DNA of 43,784 bases from an uncultured Collinsella sp. GTDB taxonomy: Bacteria; Actinomycetota; Coriobacteriia; Coriobacteriales; Coriobacteriaceae. How positions within the stretch are numbered: position 1 is the stretch's first letter; each line of letters opens with the position of its first letter. A program made the position numbers and the translations under genes. Positions 35,593-43,784 of the stretch are shown one piece after another. The DNA lies in NCBI GenBank assembly GCA_902461085.1, contig CABPWH010000009.1, positions 1 to 43,784 on the forward strand, given 5' to 3'. Under the pieces are notes generated by a model. It did not search any database. It saw nothing but the letters and a program-made list of their open reading frames with translations, and was not told the origin of the DNA.

Positions 35593-36837
35593 ATGGCGGC
35601 TCGCGTCTGCCTGGTCCATTATCACGAGGTTGGACTGAAGGGCAAGAACCGCGCACATTTTGAGCATATCCTCATGGATAACATCAAGGCGGCCTTGGCC
35701 GCCTTTTCCGTGAATGCCGTGTCTCGAATTTCCGGTTATATCCTCGTGACTTTTAACGAGCACCAGGCCGATGAAGCGGCGCGTGTCATTCGCACCGTTC
35801 CCGGCGTTGCCCGTGTGTCATTGGCGTATCACACCAACCGCGACCCGCAGGAGTACTGCGCCGCCGCCGTGAAGGCGCTGCGCGAGTTTGGTTCCTTCGA
35901 TTCTTTTAAGGTGCACGCCAAGCGCTCCAATACCGACTATGAGCTCACCTCGATTGACATCAATCGTCAGGTGGGTGAGGTGCTATGTGAAGCCTTCCCC
36001 GATAAAAAGGTTCAAATGCACGACCCCGATGCGATGGTGCACGTACTGGTGGTCCAGGGTAGCGTTTATGTGTACGCGCGCTCTGAGCGCGGCGTGGGCG
36101 GTCTGCCGGTGGGTTCTGCCGGCAAGGTCGTGACGCTGCTGTCGTCGGGTATCGATTCTCCGGTGGCGACCTGGATGCTCGCGCGTCGCGGCGCGGTGTG
36201 CGTGCCGGTACATTTCTCCGGTCGTCCGCAGACGCCCGATACGAGCGAGTATTTGGTGCAGGACATCATCCGTGCGCTTGAGCCGGGTGTCCAGATCGGC
36301 CGCCTGTACGTGGTGCCGTTTGGCGACTGCCAGCGTGAGATTTCGGTCACCTGTCCCAGCAACCTGCGCGTGATTATGTATCGCCGCATTATGTATTCGG
36401 TTGCCGAGCGCATTGCACACATCGAGGGCGCCAAGGCCATCGTGACGGGCGAATCGCTTGGACAGGTTGCCTCCCAAACGCTTGAGAATATCATGGCCGT
36501 CAACGAGGCCGTGAAGATCCCCGTGTTCCGCCCTCTCATCGGTTCGGACAAGCAGGAGATTATCGCGCGCGCCGAGGAGATCGGTACGTTTGATATCTCG
36601 ACTGAGGCCGCTCCCGACTGCTGCACGCTATTTATGCCGCGCCGTCCCGAGACGCACGCCAAACTCGATGCCGTGCATGAGGCCTGGGAGTTGTTCGATC
36701 ACGAGGAGATGATCGAGCGCCTGCTCAAGCAGACCGAGTATATCGACTTCGAGAGCAACACGTATAAGGCCCCTAAGACCTTAAAACGCAAACATTCGGA
36801 GCTTGCTCCGCGTGAGATTTACCAAGATCACGAGTAA
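35593..36837 (+). CDS. thiI: tRNA 4-thiouridine / thiazole sulfurtransferase ThiI
   Basis: A 414-residue enzyme that adenylates U8 of tRNA and inserts sulfur; it also supports thiamine thiazole synthesis in some bacteria. The N-terminal ferredoxin-like and THUMP parts (HYHEVGLKGKNRAHFE; VHAKRSNTDYELTS) are followed by the PP-loop LLSSGIDSPVATWM and GESLGQVASQTLENI. The C-terminal CCTLFMPRRPETHAK follows. The rhodanese domain of the E. coli type is absent, as in many Gram-positives. The ATG follows the rpoZ stop without a gap. Confidence 0.95.
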   Translation: MAARVCLVHYHEVGLKGKNRAHFEHILMDNIKAALAAFSVNAVSRISGYILVTFNEHQADEAARVIRTVPGVARVSLAYHTNRDPQEYCAAAVKALREFGSFDSFKVHAKRSNTDYELTSIDINRQVGEVLCEAFPDKKVQMHDPDAMVHVLVVQGSVYVYARSERGVGGLPVGSAGKVVTLLSSGIDSPVATWMLARRGAVCVPVHFSGRPQTPDTSEYLVQDIIRALEPGVQIGRLYVVPFGDCQREISVTCPSNLRVIMYRRIMYSVAERIAHIEGAKAIVTGESLGQVASQTLENIMAVNEAVKIPVFRPLIGSDKQEIIARAEEIGTFDISTEAAPDCCTLFMPRRPETHAKLDAVHEAWELFDHEEMIERLLKQTEYIDFESNTYKAPKTLKRKHSELAPREIYQDHE

Positions 36838-36847
36838 TTTTGTGCAT

Positions 36848-36880
36848 AGACCGACGATGCGCCTGCATCGTCGGTCTTTT
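36848..36880 (+). terminator. thiI intrinsic terminator
   Basis: A perfect 13-bp stem (AGACCGACGATGC / GCATCGTCGGTCT) with a GCCT loop, followed by TTT. Confidence 0.9.
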
Positions 36881-37050
36881 GCTATCTGGGAATTTTGCGG
36901 CTAAGTGTTCATTTGCTGACGTGTGCCTGAATAAATGGACAAATTTGTGCAAGGTTTTGGTCGGTTTTTGGTTTGACCGCTAAAACCGGTTTTGGAGCGT
37001 GGCTGTTGCAGGGCTCCTTTCCTGACACGATGGTGTTGGGAGGTTTTGCT

Positions 37051-37764
37051 ATGGCGCAGCGCGAACAACACGAACGGGTCAAACGGATGGACCGCTTGGC
37101 GGACAAGCTGCTCGGTCATAAGGCAGTGGTGATGGCGATACTGGTCGTCATTGCGATGGCGAGCGGCTTGGCGATGGCGAACCTTGGCGGCGGTGCCGGC
37201 GGTGTGTCGTTTGAGCGCACTGACGGTTCGGGCTCGTTGGTGGAGCTGGGATCCGGTGATGCCTCGAGCGGAAAGACATCCGAAGGTTCTTCGACTAAGG
37301 CTTCTGCCGCGGCAGAGGTCTATGTCGATGTCGATGGCGCCGTTGTGTCGCCCGGCGTATATCGTCTCAAGGACGGCGCGCGGGTGGCTCAGGCGATTGA
37401 TGCCGCCGGCGGGCTGGCGCCCGAGGCAGACGTTACGGGGCTCAATCGGGCATCTAAGGTCACTGATGGACAAAAAATCCACGTTCCAACGGTAGGGGAG
37501 CAGCAGGCGTCCATTGCGGAAGCCGGTGTTGATGGTGGGGCTTCCGCATCATCGGGCGTGAGTGGCGCAACAGGCCTAGTAAATATCAATACGGCAAGCG
37601 CGGCAGAGCTACAGACGCTCTCGGGCATCGGTCCCTCCATGGCCCAGTCGATTATCGATGAGCGGACAAAGAACGGTGCTTTTGCCTCGGTTGACGATCT
37701 GATGCGTGTGTCGGGAATCGGCGAGAAGAAGCTTGCCAAAATCAAAGATTGCATCTGCGTATGA
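37051..37764 (+). CDS. comEA: ComEA-type competence DNA receptor
   Basis: A 237-residue membrane-anchored DNA-binding protein of the uptake machinery. A single membrane helix lies near residues 30-47 (AVVMAILVVIAMASGLAMA). A Ser/Gly-rich linker leads to an SLBB domain (VYVDVDGAVVSPGVYRL). The C-terminal double helix-hairpin-helix (VNINTASAAELQTLSGIGPS; MRVSGIGEKKLAKI) binds DNA. The ATG at 37051 is chosen for GGGAGG at 7 bases; the longer open frame from 36973 is not needed. The stop shares ATGA with comEC. The 170-base gap before it shows nothing certain. Confidence 0.94.
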   Translation: MAQREQHERVKRMDRLADKLLGHKAVVMAILVVIAMASGLAMANLGGGAGGVSFERTDGSGSLVELGSGDASSGKTSEGSSTKASAAAEVYVDVDGAVVSPGVYRLKDGARVAQAIDAAGGLAPEADVTGLNRASKVTDGQKIHVPTVGEQQASIAEAGVDGGASASSGVSGATGLVNINTASAAELQTLSGIGPSMAQSIIDERTKNGAFASVDDLMRVSGIGEKKLAKIKDCICV

Positions 37765-40064
37765 GTGCGACCGAGCGCGAACATGTGATGCCTCCGCGGC
37801 CCCTGATGCCGTGGACGATGGCCCTGTGTGCCGGCATGTGCATGAGCTGCGCCTTGGTGCTCAACGTGGCCGCTGATGCGCTGCTGAGGGAGCAGGCGCC
37901 GGCGGTCGGGCTGCTATGGGCCATTCCCGTTGCGGCGGCGGTATTCGTTGTGCTGGCTCAATCTTGTGCGCGGCTTGCCCCTTGGAAGCGGTGGCTGTAT
38001 GCCGCGTCCGTCGGTCTCGTGGCGGGAGCGGTCGTCTCGGCGTGGTGGGCTGTGGGCACGCTAGGCGCCTCGAAGGCGCTCGACGGTCGAGCGGCAAGCA
38101 GCCTCGAGTTTGTCGTGCAGGGTGATCCATCCATAAACGACGACGTGTATTCCTATACCTGCGAGGCACGCGCGGACGGTAAGAACTTGGCAACGGTTCG
38201 CCTATCGTGTGACCGCGAGCTCAAGGTCGGGGCGCACGTGCGTGTTATCGGTCGTGTTTCACGTTTTGAGAACGATGCATATGGACGATCGCGCGTGCTC
38301 CGAGGCGAGGTGCGCAAGGTTCAAGCCGTTCGGATTGTGCCGGTCGATGAGGGCTCTCAGGGGCCGCTGCTTCGGCTGCGAAATGGACTGCTTGCGTCCA
38401 TCGCGGCTGCGACCGACCCGGCGCGTGCGCTCATAGCCGGTGTCGTCTGCGGTCGTTCGGCCGAGCTGCGCGCCCAGCCGGCGGGCGACTGGTTTTCGGT
38501 GACGGGAACGGCGCATCTTATTGCCGTCTCGGGCAGCCATTTGGCTATCGTGGGGTTTGTAATCGAGGGTGTATTGCAAAAGACTCGGTGCTCACGTGGT
38601 CTTCAGCGGGCGATATTGGCGATAACGCTTGTTGGCTACGCTGCCTTTACGGGCGCGTCTCCCTCGGCCGTGCGCGCGTGCTGCATGGTGTTCGCGACGC
38701 TTGTCGTAAACGGCGCGGGGCGTCGCCGGCACGGCGCATCGGCACTCTTCGTAACCATGTCCATCTTTGTGCTACTGCGGCCGACGGTGCTGTTCGAGAT
38801 GGGCTTTCAGCTTTCATGTGCCAGCGTCTTAGCCATTCTGTGCTTTTGCCCCTATGCGACCTACGCTTTGGGTGAACTGGGTGTGCCATCGGGCGTTGCC
38901 AGCATGCTTTCCGTCACGCTGTGCTCGCAACTGGCGACACTTCCCATTACCATTCCTGCATTCGGTACGTTCTCGCTCATTGCTCCGTTGGCAAATGCGG
39001 TCATCGGTCCGGTGGTGAGCGTACTGCTTGCTTTGTCCATCGTGCTGGTTCCCTTTTCGCTCGTGGGACCGTTGCGGACTTGGGCGCTCGTTGTGCCCAT
39101 GATTGCCGCCCGTTGCGCGCTGTTTTTCGAGCAGCTGTTTGCCGCCGTGCCGGGTGCATCCGTGAGCGTGCCGCCCGATAGCATGTGGATTTACCTAGTG
39201 CCGTGTTTGCTGGCGGTTCTGCTTGTCCGGTGGCCGCGTCCCCGTGCACGTCCTATGGCGGTGGGGCTTGCATGCCTGGTGCTCTTGGTTGCGATTCCGT
39301 ACGTCTACTGGGATCGATTCGCTCCGCCTTCGGTGACGGTGCTCGATGTGGGCCAGGCCGATGCGATTCTTATCCGCCAGGGCGGCGCAGTAGCACTCGT
39401 CGACTGCGGGCTCGACGAGCGCGTGGTGGCGGCGTTGGTCCGCAATAACGTGCACCATATCGATGCCGTCTTTGTGACGCATTGGGATGAGGACCACTGG
39501 GGTGGTCTGCCTGCCGTGCTCGAACAGTTTTCGGTCGGAACGATTGCCGTGGCGGCTGATGCGCTGGAGGATGCTCCTGCCGAGGTGTTGAACCGACCTG
39601 GCGTGGAGTATCGGCAGGTGCGCCGTGGGGATACAGTCGACATCGGCTCATTTTGCGCCCGCGTGATGTGGCCATTCGAGTCCGTGGATGGCGAGGGAAA
39701 TGAGGACTCGCTTGTCCTGCTGCTCTCATATATTCAGGAAGGCAAGGGCCTGCGTATGCTCCTCACCGGTGATGCCGAGATCGACCAAGAACGGGAATTC
39801 GTGCAGGAGGTGGGGGATATCGACGTACTTAAACTTGGGCATCACGGCTCTAAGGTTTCAGTCGATGATGAGTTGCTGGACGTCCTGAAGCCCGAGCTTT
39901 CCCTCGCGAGTGCGGGCGAAGGGAATCGATACGGCCATCCGTCCGATGCCTGCATCGATGCCGTTAAGGAAGCGGGCGGCGTGTTCGCGTGCACTATCGA
40001 ACACGGCGACATTACCGTCACGCCGGCTGCGAATGGCTTTGCGATGCGATGCCAGCGACCGTGA
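37761..40064 (+). CDS. comEC: ComEC/Rec2 DNA-uptake channel
   Basis: A 767-residue polytopic membrane protein thought to form the channel for single-stranded DNA. It has N-terminal membrane helices and an OB-like DUF4131 part (CEARADGKNLATVRLSCDRE). The competence domain contains ISGSHLAIVGFVI-like AVSGSHLAIVGFV and GASPSAVRACCM. The C-terminal metallo-beta-lactamase domain reads VLDVGQADAILI, THWDEDHWGG and LKLGHHGSK. The MBL motif is THWDEDHWGG, the typical HxxDH pattern. The start overlaps the comEA stop. The gene is full length, so uptake genes comEA, comEC, dprA and comM all look intact. Confidence 0.95.
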   Translation: MSATEREHVMPPRPLMPWTMALCAGMCMSCALVLNVAADALLREQAPAVGLLWAIPVAAAVFVVLAQSCARLAPWKRWLYAASVGLVAGAVVSAWWAVGTLGASKALDGRAASSLEFVVQGDPSINDDVYSYTCEARADGKNLATVRLSCDRELKVGAHVRVIGRVSRFENDAYGRSRVLRGEVRKVQAVRIVPVDEGSQGPLLRLRNGLLASIAAATDPARALIAGVVCGRSAELRAQPAGDWFSVTGTAHLIAVSGSHLAIVGFVIEGVLQKTRCSRGLQRAILAITLVGYAAFTGASPSAVRACCMVFATLVVNGAGRRRHGASALFVTMSIFVLLRPTVLFEMGFQLSCASVLAILCFCPYATYALGELGVPSGVASMLSVTLCSQLATLPITIPAFGTFSLIAPLANAVIGPVVSVLLALSIVLVPFSLVGPLRTWALVVPMIAARCALFFEQLFAAVPGASVSVPPDSMWIYLVPCLLAVLLVRWPRPRARPMAVGLACLVLLVAIPYVYWDRFAPPSVTVLDVGQADAILIRQGGAVALVDCGLDERVVAALVRNNVHHIDAVFVTHWDEDHWGGLPAVLEQFSVGTIAVAADALEDAPAEVLNRPGVEYRQVRRGDTVDIGSFCARVMWPFESVDGEGNEDSLVLLLSYIQEGKGLRMLLTGDAEIDQEREFVQEVGDIDVLKLGHHGSKVSVDDELLDVLKPELSLASAGEGNRYGHPSDACIDAVKEAGGVFACTIEHGDITVTPAANGFAMRCQRP

Positions 40065-40142
40065 CGACGTCGTTGGCGTGTGGTGGGCCCCTGGGCTAGA
40101 ATGGCACGGAGCGAATACGAAGGCCTGCGGGAGGGGAGCGCA

Positions 40143-41105
40143 ATGTCCGAAACCGGTCTGCTGCCGGCATATCTGATCGTCGGTACCGACGGAGTCAAGC
40201 GCGATCACGCCGTCTCGCGTATGAAAGCGCGTCTGGAAAAGTCGGGCATGGTCGAGTTCAACCTCGACGAGCGCGATATGACCAAAGACCCCGATATCGA
40301 GTCGATTATCGGATCGCTCAACACCTTTCCCATGGGCAGTGAGTTTCGCCTGGTAATCCTTGATGGCTGCTCAAAGCTCGCCAAGTCGGTCTCGGAGCCG
40401 CTCGTCGAGTATCTGGCGAGTCCCAGTCCCACAACGGTCTGCCTCATCATCGCCGACTCGCTTGCCAAGAACACGCGCCTGTATAAGGCGATCGCCAAGA
40501 TCGACAAGAAGGCTGTGATCGATTGCTCCGGCACCAAGCGCTGGGAGCTACCGCGCCGCGTGCAGCAGATGGCGACGCAGCACGGCAAGTCGATCACGAC
40601 GGCGGCCGCCGAGGAACTCGTCTCGCGTTCGGGTGAAAACACTCGCATGCTCGATAACGACTTGGCTAAGCTTGCCCAGATGGTCGAGGTGCCCCAGATT
40701 GAGCTTGTCGACGTTGAGCGCTGGATTGTACGTACGGCCGAGGTTCAACCCTGGGACTTTCTCAATGCGGTCTCGGCCCGTGACATGCGACGCTCGCTCG
40801 AGCTCTTCAATCTACTGCCCGCCAAGAGCTACGTGTGGACGTACACATTGCTGTGCGGCCGCATCCGCGAGCTTATCGTTGCCAAGGCGCTCGATGCGCG
40901 CGGACAGGGTCGTGAGCTGGCCGCAACACTTAAGCTCCAGTCCTGGCAGGTCAAGAATCACCTGACCTGGGCACGTCGCTTTTCGATGGCAGAGCTCGTT
41001 GCCGCGCTCGAGGGCGCGGTCGATGTGGAGCTCGCACTGAAGGGTTCGGCCGATTCTCAGACCGCGCTTTTGCTCTGGATTACGAACATCTTGAGAAAAT
41101 CGTGA
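40143..41105 (+). CDS. holA: DNA polymerase III delta subunit
   Basis: A 320-residue clamp-loader subunit that opens the beta sliding clamp. It shows the N-terminal AYLIVGTDGVKRDHAVSRMK in place of a true P-loop, the middle region TTVCLIIADSLAKNTRLYKAI and the C-terminal collar NHLTWARRFSMAELVAALEG. GGGAGGGGAG lies just before ATG 40143. The comEC-holA-rpsT-lepA order is widely conserved in Gram-positives. Confidence 0.93.
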   Translation: MSETGLLPAYLIVGTDGVKRDHAVSRMKARLEKSGMVEFNLDERDMTKDPDIESIIGSLNTFPMGSEFRLVILDGCSKLAKSVSEPLVEYLASPSPTTVCLIIADSLAKNTRLYKAIAKIDKKAVIDCSGTKRWELPRRVQQMATQHGKSITTAAAEELVSRSGENTRMLDNDLAKLAQMVEVPQIELVDVERWIVRTAEVQPWDFLNAVSARDMRRSLELFNLLPAKSYVWTYTLLCGRIRELIVAKALDARGQGRELAATLKLQSWQVKNHLTWARRFSMAELVAALEGAVDVELALKGSADSQTALLLWITNILRKS

Positions 41106-41154
41106 TGATACCTGCCTATTTGACAAATTCGTTCTATCCCTTTGAGGGGGAGCG

Positions 41155-41163
41155 TGCTATAGT
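41155..41163 (+). promoter_or_regulatory. rpsT extended -10 promoter
   Basis: TGC followed by TATAGT (41158-41163) makes an extended -10 element. No good -35 lies at 16-18 bases; a TTGACA at 41120-41125 is too far upstream. Confidence 0.5.
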
Positions 41164-41169
41164 AGGCGC

Positions 41170-41215
41170 TTGCATGACCTCACCGTGTCTCAGAGGTGTC
41201 ATACATTTTTTGCAA
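41170..41215 (+). promoter_or_regulatory. rpsT leader hairpin with T-run
   Basis: ATGAC (41174-41178) pairs with GTCAT (41198-41202), extended by CTC/GAG, and is followed by ACA and six T (41206-41211). Outer TTGCA/TGCAA (41170-41174, 41211-41215) can close the whole fold. It looks like an attenuator or S20 autoregulatory site ahead of the ribosome binding site. Confidence 0.45.
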
Positions 41216-41238
41216 GGAACTCGAAAGGAACTCCAGAA

Positions 41239-41505
41239 GTGGCAAACATCAAGTCTCAGAAGAAGCGTATCCGCACCAATGAGGCAGCTCGCATGCGTAA
41301 CAAGGCTGTCAAGTCCGAGCTCAAGACGCTGACCAAGCACGTCCAGTCCGCCGTCGCCGAGGGCGACGCCGAGAAGGCCCAGGCTGCCCTCAAGACCGTC
41401 ACCAAGCGTCTCGACATGGCTGCCGCCAAGCATGTTATCCACAAGAACCAGGCTTCCAACCGCAAGTCCGGTCTTGCCAAGCTCGTGAACAGCATCAACG
41501 CTTAA
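41239..41505 (+). CDS. rpsT: 30S ribosomal protein S20
   Basis: An 88-residue helical small-subunit protein that binds 16S rRNA. It has the typical start ANIKSQKKRIRTNEAARMRN and the C-terminal HKNQASNRKSGLAKLVNSI. The start is GTG at 41239, with GAAAGGA 9 bases upstream. Unusual starts are common in rpsT and are linked to its autoregulation in E. coli, which uses TTG. It has its own promoter and terminator between holA and lepA. Confidence 0.97.
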   Translation: MANIKSQKKRIRTNEAARMRNKAVKSELKTLTKHVQSAVAEGDAEKAQAALKTVTKRLDMAAAKHVIHKNQASNRKSGLAKLVNSINA

Positions 41506-41542
41506 GTTGTAATTTTCACACCACACAGATTACGCGCATAAA

Positions 41543-41576
41543 TGGAGCCTGTTTTATGGAACAGGCTCCATTTTTT
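41543..41576 (+). terminator. rpsT intrinsic terminator
   Basis: An 11-bp stem (TGGAGCCTGTT / AACAGGCTCCA) with a 6-base loop, followed directly by six T. Confidence 0.93.
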
Positions 41577-41588
41577 GTACCGCTCGGG

Positions 41589-41594
41589 TAAGAT
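41589..41594 (+). promoter_or_regulatory. lepA -10 box (leaderless arrangement)
   Basis: TAAGAT ends seven bases before the lepA ATG, the TANNNT-N7-ATG layout of leaderless actinobacterial mRNAs. No convincing ribosome binding site or -35 is present. Confidence 0.5.
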
Positions 41595-41601
41595 AGTCCG
41601 C

Positions 41602-43413
41602 ATGAATACTTCAATTGACATTTCCCACATCCGCAACTTCTCGATTGTTGCGCACATCGACCATGGCAAGTCCACGATCAGTGACCGCATCCTCGAGCTC
41701 ACCCATACCGTCGACGAGCGCGACATGGAGTCGCAGCTGCTCGACACCATGGATATCGAGCGCGAGCGCGGCATCACGATCAAGTCCAATGCCGTTCGCG
41801 TGTCCTATGACGCCGACGATGGCGAGACGTATCAGTTCAACCTCATCGATACGCCGGGCCACGTGGACTTTACCTATGAGGTCTCGCGTTCGCTGGCCGC
41901 CTGCGAGGGCGCGGTGCTCGTCGTCGATGCCACTCAGGGCGTCGAGGCGCAGACCGTCTCCAACGCGACGCTCGCCATGAACGCCAATCTGGACATTGTG
42001 CCGGCCATCAACAAGATCGACCTGCCCTCGGCCCATCCCGATGAGGTTAAGACCGAGATCGAGGATGACCTGGCGATCCCTGCCGATGACGCCGTGTGTG
42101 TCTCGGGCAAGACCGGCGAGGGCATTCACGATCTGCTGGAGTCCATTGTCTTTTTGATCTCTCCGCCTAAGGGCGATGCAAATGCTCCGCTCAAAGCGCT
42201 CATTCTGGATTCGTACTTTGACGAGTATCGCGGCGTGGTGGCCACGGTGCGCGTCTTTGACGGCTCCATCAAAAAGGGCGATACCCTGCGCATGATGCAG
42301 GCAAAGGGCGACTTTTTGGTCGATGGCGTGGGCGTCAAGCGTCCCGCCGAGACCCCGGTCGACGCGCTCACGGTCGGCGAGGTCGGATACGTGGTCACGG
42401 GCCTGAAGGATCCCGAGGCCGTTCGCGTGGGCGATACCCTCACGTGGGCGTCGAATCCCTGCCCCGAGCCGCTTCCCGGTTACCGCGAGGCCAAGCCCAT
42501 GGTCTATACGGGCCTGTTCCCGATCGATAACAAGGACTACGAGAACCTGCGTGACGCGCTCGATAAGCTGCACGTCAACGACCCGTCGTTGGTATGGGAG
42601 CCCGAGACCTCGGTGGCGCTCGGCTTTGGCTTCCGCGTGGGCTTCTTGGGCCTGCTGCACATGGAGGTCGTTAAGGAGCGCCTCGAGCGTGAGTTCAACT
42701 TGGACCTCATTGCCACGAGCCCTTCGGTCGACTATCACGTGTACAAGACCGACGGCGAGATGATCGATGTCCGCAGCCCGCAGGACCTTCCCGAGGCCAC
42801 GCGCATCGAGCGTATCGAGGAACCCTACCTCAAGGCAAAGATCATCTGCCCGCCTGAGTACACGGGCGCCGTCATGCAGCTCGCCATCGAGCACCGCGGC
42901 GTTACGACCGACATGATCCACCTGACGAGTAAATCGGTCGAGATGCGCTTTGATATGCCGCTTGCCGAGCTCATCTTGGACTTCTTTGACCAGCTCAAGA
43001 GCCGCACTAAGGGCTATGCCTCGCTCGACTACGAGTTCAACGAGTATCGTCCTTCCGAGCTTGTGAAGCTCGATATCTTGCTTTCGGGCGATGAGGTGGA
43101 CGCGCTGTCGTTTATCGTGCACAAGGACAAGGCCTATGGCCTGGCCCGCGGTCTGTGCGACAAGCTCAAGGAGATCATCCCGCGTCAGCTGTTTGAGGTG
43201 CCCATCCAGGGTGCTATCGGCAACAAGATCATTGCCCGCTCCACCGTCAAGGCGCGTCGCAAGGACGTGCTTGCCAAGTGCTACGGCGGCGATATTTCGC
43301 GTAAGCGCAAACTGCTCGAGAAGCAGAAAGAGGGCAAGAAGCGCATGAAAGCCATCGGCTCGGTCGAGGTCCCGCAGGAGGCCTTTATGGCGATTCTCAA
43401 GGTGGACGAGTAG
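41602..43413 (+). CDS. lepA: elongation factor 4 (LepA), ribosomal GTPase
   Basis: A 603-residue translational GTPase that acts on ribosomes during initiation or back-translocation under stress. The G domain has G1 AHIDHGKST, G3 DTPGHVDF and G4 NKIDLPSA. LepA-specific parts are GFRVGFLGLLHMEVVKERLE and the C-terminal KCYGGDISRKRKLLEKQKEG. The ATG at 41602 lacks an SD and sits seven bases after TAAGAT. The longer reading from 41542 runs into the rpsT terminator and is rejected. Confidence 0.97.
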   Translation: MNTSIDISHIRNFSIVAHIDHGKSTISDRILELTHTVDERDMESQLLDTMDIERERGITIKSNAVRVSYDADDGETYQFNLIDTPGHVDFTYEVSRSLAACEGAVLVVDATQGVEAQTVSNATLAMNANLDIVPAINKIDLPSAHPDEVKTEIEDDLAIPADDAVCVSGKTGEGIHDLLESIVFLISPPKGDANAPLKALILDSYFDEYRGVVATVRVFDGSIKKGDTLRMMQAKGDFLVDGVGVKRPAETPVDALTVGEVGYVVTGLKDPEAVRVGDTLTWASNPCPEPLPGYREAKPMVYTGLFPIDNKDYENLRDALDKLHVNDPSLVWEPETSVALGFGFRVGFLGLLHMEVVKERLEREFNLDLIATSPSVDYHVYKTDGEMIDVRSPQDLPEATRIERIEEPYLKAKIICPPEYTGAVMQLAIEHRGVTTDMIHLTSKSVEMRFDMPLAELILDFFDQLKSRTKGYASLDYEFNEYRPSELVKLDILLSGDEVDALSFIVHKDKAYGLARGLCDKLKEIIPRQLFEVPIQGAIGNKIIARSTVKARRKDVLAKCYGGDISRKRKLLEKQKEGKKRMKAIGSVEVPQEAFMAILKVDE

Positions 43414-43417
43414 GCCT

Positions 43418-43784
43418 ATGGCGCTTTCCGAATACAGCGAGCGGTTGCTGGGCGCCTATGCCGAGCAACCGTTCCTTATGGCTCCCATGGCGGGCGTGAC
43501 CGACCCTGCCTACCGCATCATGTGCCGCCGCCGCGGTGCCAACCTTGCCTACAGCGAGATGGTGAGCGTCGCAGGCCTTGCCTATGCCAGCAACAAAACG
43601 TGGCGCCTGGTGCTGCCGGCCGACGAGGAGCAGCAGATTTGTGTGCAGCTCTTTGGCTCCAAGCCCGATCAGTTTGCGAGTGCCGTCGCCGCCGTCGAGG
43701 AGCGCGTTGGCGATCGCCTGTCGCTCATCGATATCAATATGGCATTTCCCCCCCCCCCCGGCGCTGCCCACGGCCACGGGAATC
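43418..43784 (+). CDS. dus: tRNA-dihydrouridine synthase, 5' part
   Basis: The first roughly 122 codons of an FMN enzyme that reduces uridines in tRNA. It opens with FLMAPMAGVTDPAYRIMCRR, then AYSEMVSVAGLAYA, ICVQLFGSKPDQFASAV and SLIDINMA, all Dus landmarks in correct order. The next residues should be the catalytic CP motif, but the sequence turns to FPPPP through a C12 tract and then loses all similarity for the last 25 bases. The start ATG lies 4 bases after the lepA stop. The window end cuts the gene. It is normal up to about 43,744; the tail may be an assembly error. Confidence 0.8.
   Translation, partial: MALSEYSERLLGAYAEQPFLMAPMAGVTDPAYRIMCRRRGANLAYSEMVSVAGLAYASNKTWRLVLPADEEQQICVQLFGSKPDQFASAVAAVEERVGDRLSLIDINMAFPPPPGAAHGHGN
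43748..43759 (+). repeat. homopolymeric C12 tract in dus
   Basis: Twelve C in a row exactly where the Dus active-site cysteine codon is expected, 25 bases from the window end. Confidence 0.85.

Overview
The window is a high-GC, densely packed chromosomal segment of a Gram-positive actinobacterium. The best fit is Collinsella or a close relative in Coriobacteriia. Supporting this are an actinobacterial integration host factor (mIHF), the MEP isoprenoid pathway, LAxTG-type surface anchoring, AdhE plus pyruvate phosphate dikinase fermentative metabolism, a Firmicutes-like gene order around rnhB-comM-dprA-trmFO-xer, frequent GTG/TTG starts and many genes that overlap by a few bases. The genus is an inference from gene content, not a database match.

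Regions: (1) 93-2843 ppdK. (2) 3052-9674 rplS, then rnhB, yraN, comM, dprA, trmFO and a Xer recombinase: translation, RNA/DNA hybrid removal, DNA uptake and chromosome resolution. (3) 9894-20006 rpsB-tsf, then pyrH-frr-uppS-cdsA-dxr-rseP-ispG-proS, linking translation factors with undecaprenyl, phospholipid and isoprenoid synthesis and a site-2 protease. (4) 20185-23686, minus strand: a small APH-fold kinase and adhE. (5) About 23,700-28,120: an accessory patch with clearly lower GC in its main gene. It holds a large secreted beta-helix-like surface protein with a C-terminal LASTG sorting signal, interrupted at a G10 tract just after the signal peptide, and an internally deleted IS3-family element. 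(6) 28224-28412 rpmB, minus strand. (7) 28719-34187 a pyrimidine operon, pyrR-pyrB-pyrC-pyrK-pyrD-pyrF, behind a leader that can be folded by eye into a complete PyrR-type attenuator. (8) 34427-36837 mihF-gmk-rpoZ-thiI. (9) 37051-43784 comEA-comEC-holA-rpsT-lepA and the 5' part of a dihydrouridine synthase cut by the window end.

The most interesting item is the surface protein. Its reading frame is closed by a homopolymer of ten G (24301-24310). Removing one G restores a single 967-residue protein with signal peptide, repetitive body, Listeria-Bacteroides repeat and sortase signal, which is what a slipped-strand ON/OFF switch would look like. Its promoter region carries a twice-repeated TGTCAGAC element and its 3' end is a GC-rich mosaic module. 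Other items worth a second look are an apparent AUA start codon for the Xer recombinase, a roughly 110-residue HTH-like insertion in the site-2 protease, the PyrR attenuator, a probably leaderless lepA mRNA, and a C12 tract that destroys the Dus catalytic motif at the window end and may be an assembly artefact. All structures and motifs were found by reading; no search or folding program was run.
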